Shown in pieces: positions 62,301-64,000 of a stretch of DNA of 64,000 nt. The position numbers and the translations under genes are program-made. The first letter of the stretch is position 1, and the number at the start of each line of letters is the position of its first letter. The stretch is from Hypholoma sublateritium FD-334 SS-4. Its lineage: Eukaryota > Basidiomycota > Agaricomycetes > Agaricales > Strophariaceae. The notes beneath the pieces were generated by a model, which had not been told where the DNA came from, did no database searches, and was given only the letters and a program-made list of their open reading frames with translations. The stretch spans positions 118,446-182,445 of the forward strand of contig KN817530.1 in NCBI GenBank assembly GCA_000827495.1, in the 5' to 3' direction.

Positions 62301-64000
62301 GAGCTTGAATGAGCTGATAAATTTGCAAAAAAAAAAAACATTTCGTCTCAGGCCTCTCCATTTCGTGTAACGTTTCGCTTATAATTTAGCAATTAAGAAC
62401 AGCCATAGTAGATCAAGTAAAAAGATAGCAGATACCCTTCCGTTGTCTGAGATGTTTGGCAGCTCTGTCTTTATTTTCATATTCATATCTTTGCAAGCGC
62501 TCACCTACTTGACGTAAAATAATCTTGAAACTCGGAAACGATGTGTCCTCACTCGAAACCTTCAGGAACATTCCGAAGTCAACTAATCATCGGCCAGCAT
62601 CGCCCGTATCGCCGGCTTGAGCTGCTATCCATCATCTTGTGACGAGGTATTTAGTAACTTGATTCGCTTCAAAACGAGTGCCAGCAATCTGGTGCCATTG
62701 GCCAAATAATGACTACAAATCATTGCCACTGTCAGAAATGGATAGTCCCGGGAAGGCTCCGATAATTTGGTAAGTATCTTACGCTAGATTACTGCTGGAT
62801 TATAAAGGAGAGCTGATGAACTGAGAAAATGGAGGTGAGTAGAGGCGGAATATATACTCCAGTATTGGTTTTGAAGTTTCAAATTACCCGGAATTGTCAT
62901 ACCAGTACTTGTGGATACTAGATTCTCATCCAATATAATAGCCACTGGTTATAATATAATCAAGAATCCAAACAAAATTTAAATGACCGACGTTGCTAGT
63001 AAAAGCAAAGCCCAAAACCTGTGCGGGTCTAATACCGACGGTGGTTAGTAAAACCCGGGACGGTGTTCAGAGGAAGGATAATGATGCAACAATGATGCAA
63101 ACAAAAGTCAAGTTTTAGTTTGCATATTTTTGGATGGCATTTGGATCCAGTGAGGATTATTGCAGTGAACTCTGACGACCCGGAGGCGCCCCAAGGGCTA
63201 ATTTCAGCGGCGCCCGCTCAACATCCTAAAGATGGTGGCGTGAGAAATCATCCCTATGTTCCCATCTATTTAATTATCTCACGGTATTGCAGGCAAAATT
63301 TGTGCCGCCCCTTCAAGTTGACAACTCTGTTACAATCTATACAAAACCACTTCCTCTAAACTAACAACTCTGCGTCCTTTATAGACATGTATTGTCATTA
63401 TTTCTCCTTTCCTATTTCCCCATGAGACATTCCTATTGTTGGTCGGATACCGGTCCTTGGTGCCAAATAGGAACCAACTTTTGGCGGCACTAAGGATATC
63501 TCACTGAATCCGCCGCGCCGCAAAGTATGCAGGCATACTTGTGACTTTCCGCACTCAGAATTTCCACGACCTGGGGTTTCTGACTCTCCGTGGGCAGTTT
63601 TAATCATGGGGCAGTACAAGCGATACCACGCAGCTGGTCAAGACATACCAATGGCATATGAGTAGTGTACCTCCCTCGGAGATGTCGATTTTCGGCGTCA
63701 AAGAGCTTGATACTGTTGCCACTTTTCTGGGTAATCAGTTTGCTCTAGGTAATCGTTATCTGACTGCCTTTCAAAAATTGAGTGTTGTCTGCACTGACTG
63801 AGAGAGACTTCTCCATCACAGGAAACATACCTAACTTTTGGCGGATTATGGGGAGAAAATGAAGTTCTTAAGCAGCTTCTATGGTTCAAAGGAAATTCCA
63901 GATCGTCGATGCGTACTTGGTATCATAAGAAAATGCCTCTCTTTGAATGTCCCAAGCGTGGTTTGCGGGCTATCACACGTTCTACAGGTTGGTACCATGA
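59342..64000. other. Gene-free end of the window
   Basis: 4.66 kb. It begins with the 3' region of the preceding gene. No frame has domain or splice support, and the longest ones (60,459-60,812 and 60,623-61,027, plus strand) are overlapping and compositionally unremarkable. There is an A run at about 62,327. No terminal repeats or transposase remnants were recognised. Confidence 0.5.

Overview
The window is nuclear DNA from a filamentous basidiomycete, most likely an Agaricomycete. The reasons are many short (about 45-70 bp) GT-AG introns per gene, very small exons, full-length eukaryotic house-keeping proteins of basidiomycete type, a tRNA-derived SINE, a TEA-domain regulator and a HECT-like gene inside a repeat-rich island. 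A Rhizoctonia/Ceratobasidium-like genome is possible, but the sequence alone does not fix the genus. All exon maps below were rebuilt by hand from splice consensus plus reading phase.

Layout. 1-9 kb: clathrin heavy chain (17 exons, 1,678 aa) and an Sds3/BRMS1-type subunit of the Sin3-Rpd3 histone deacetylase complex. 9-15.4 kb: three tandem genes for secreted phosphatidylethanolamine-binding-like proteins, all with the same four-exon structure. An orphan flank of a lost copy lies upstream, and a tRNA-derived SINE with 13-bp target-site duplications sits between copies 2 and 3. 15.8-22.2 kb: an M28-family membrane metalloprotease (16 exons) divergent from a mitochondrial EngB-type GTPase, then a TMEM170-like membrane protein. 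22.9-24.8 kb: a 1.92-kb non-autonomous inverted-repeat transposon (356-bp TIRs, 6-bp target duplication).

26.8-38.6 kb: a TEA/ATTS-domain transcription factor divergent from the WDR5/Swd3 subunit of the COMPASS histone methyltransferase, a GRAM-TBC-EF-hand RabGAP (19 exons, one in-frame TAG, one 5-nt micro-exon), and an F-box protein. 40.5-50.4 kb: an accessory island of about 9.8 kb that looks like one large mobile element. It has diverged outer inverted repeats, GC-rich arms packed with hairpin-forming repeats in opposite orientation on the two sides, and a single nine-exon HECT-like ubiquitin-ligase-type gene in the middle. This is the most unusual structure in the window. 53.1-59.3 kb: a head-to-head pair, one large disordered protein carrying repeated RTRSGTIV motifs and one membrane-anchored coiled-coil protein, with only 139 bp between start codons and a perfect TGACGTCA palindrome in that gap. 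The last 4.6 kb holds no gene that can be supported.

The conserved genes are unrelated house-keeping functions (vesicle coat, RabGAP, chromatin, mitochondrial ribosome assembly, proteolysis) that neighbour each other without forming a pathway. The accessory material (PEBP array, SINE, TIR element, HECT island) lies between them. Ambiguous bases (N) are concentrated in the mobile elements.
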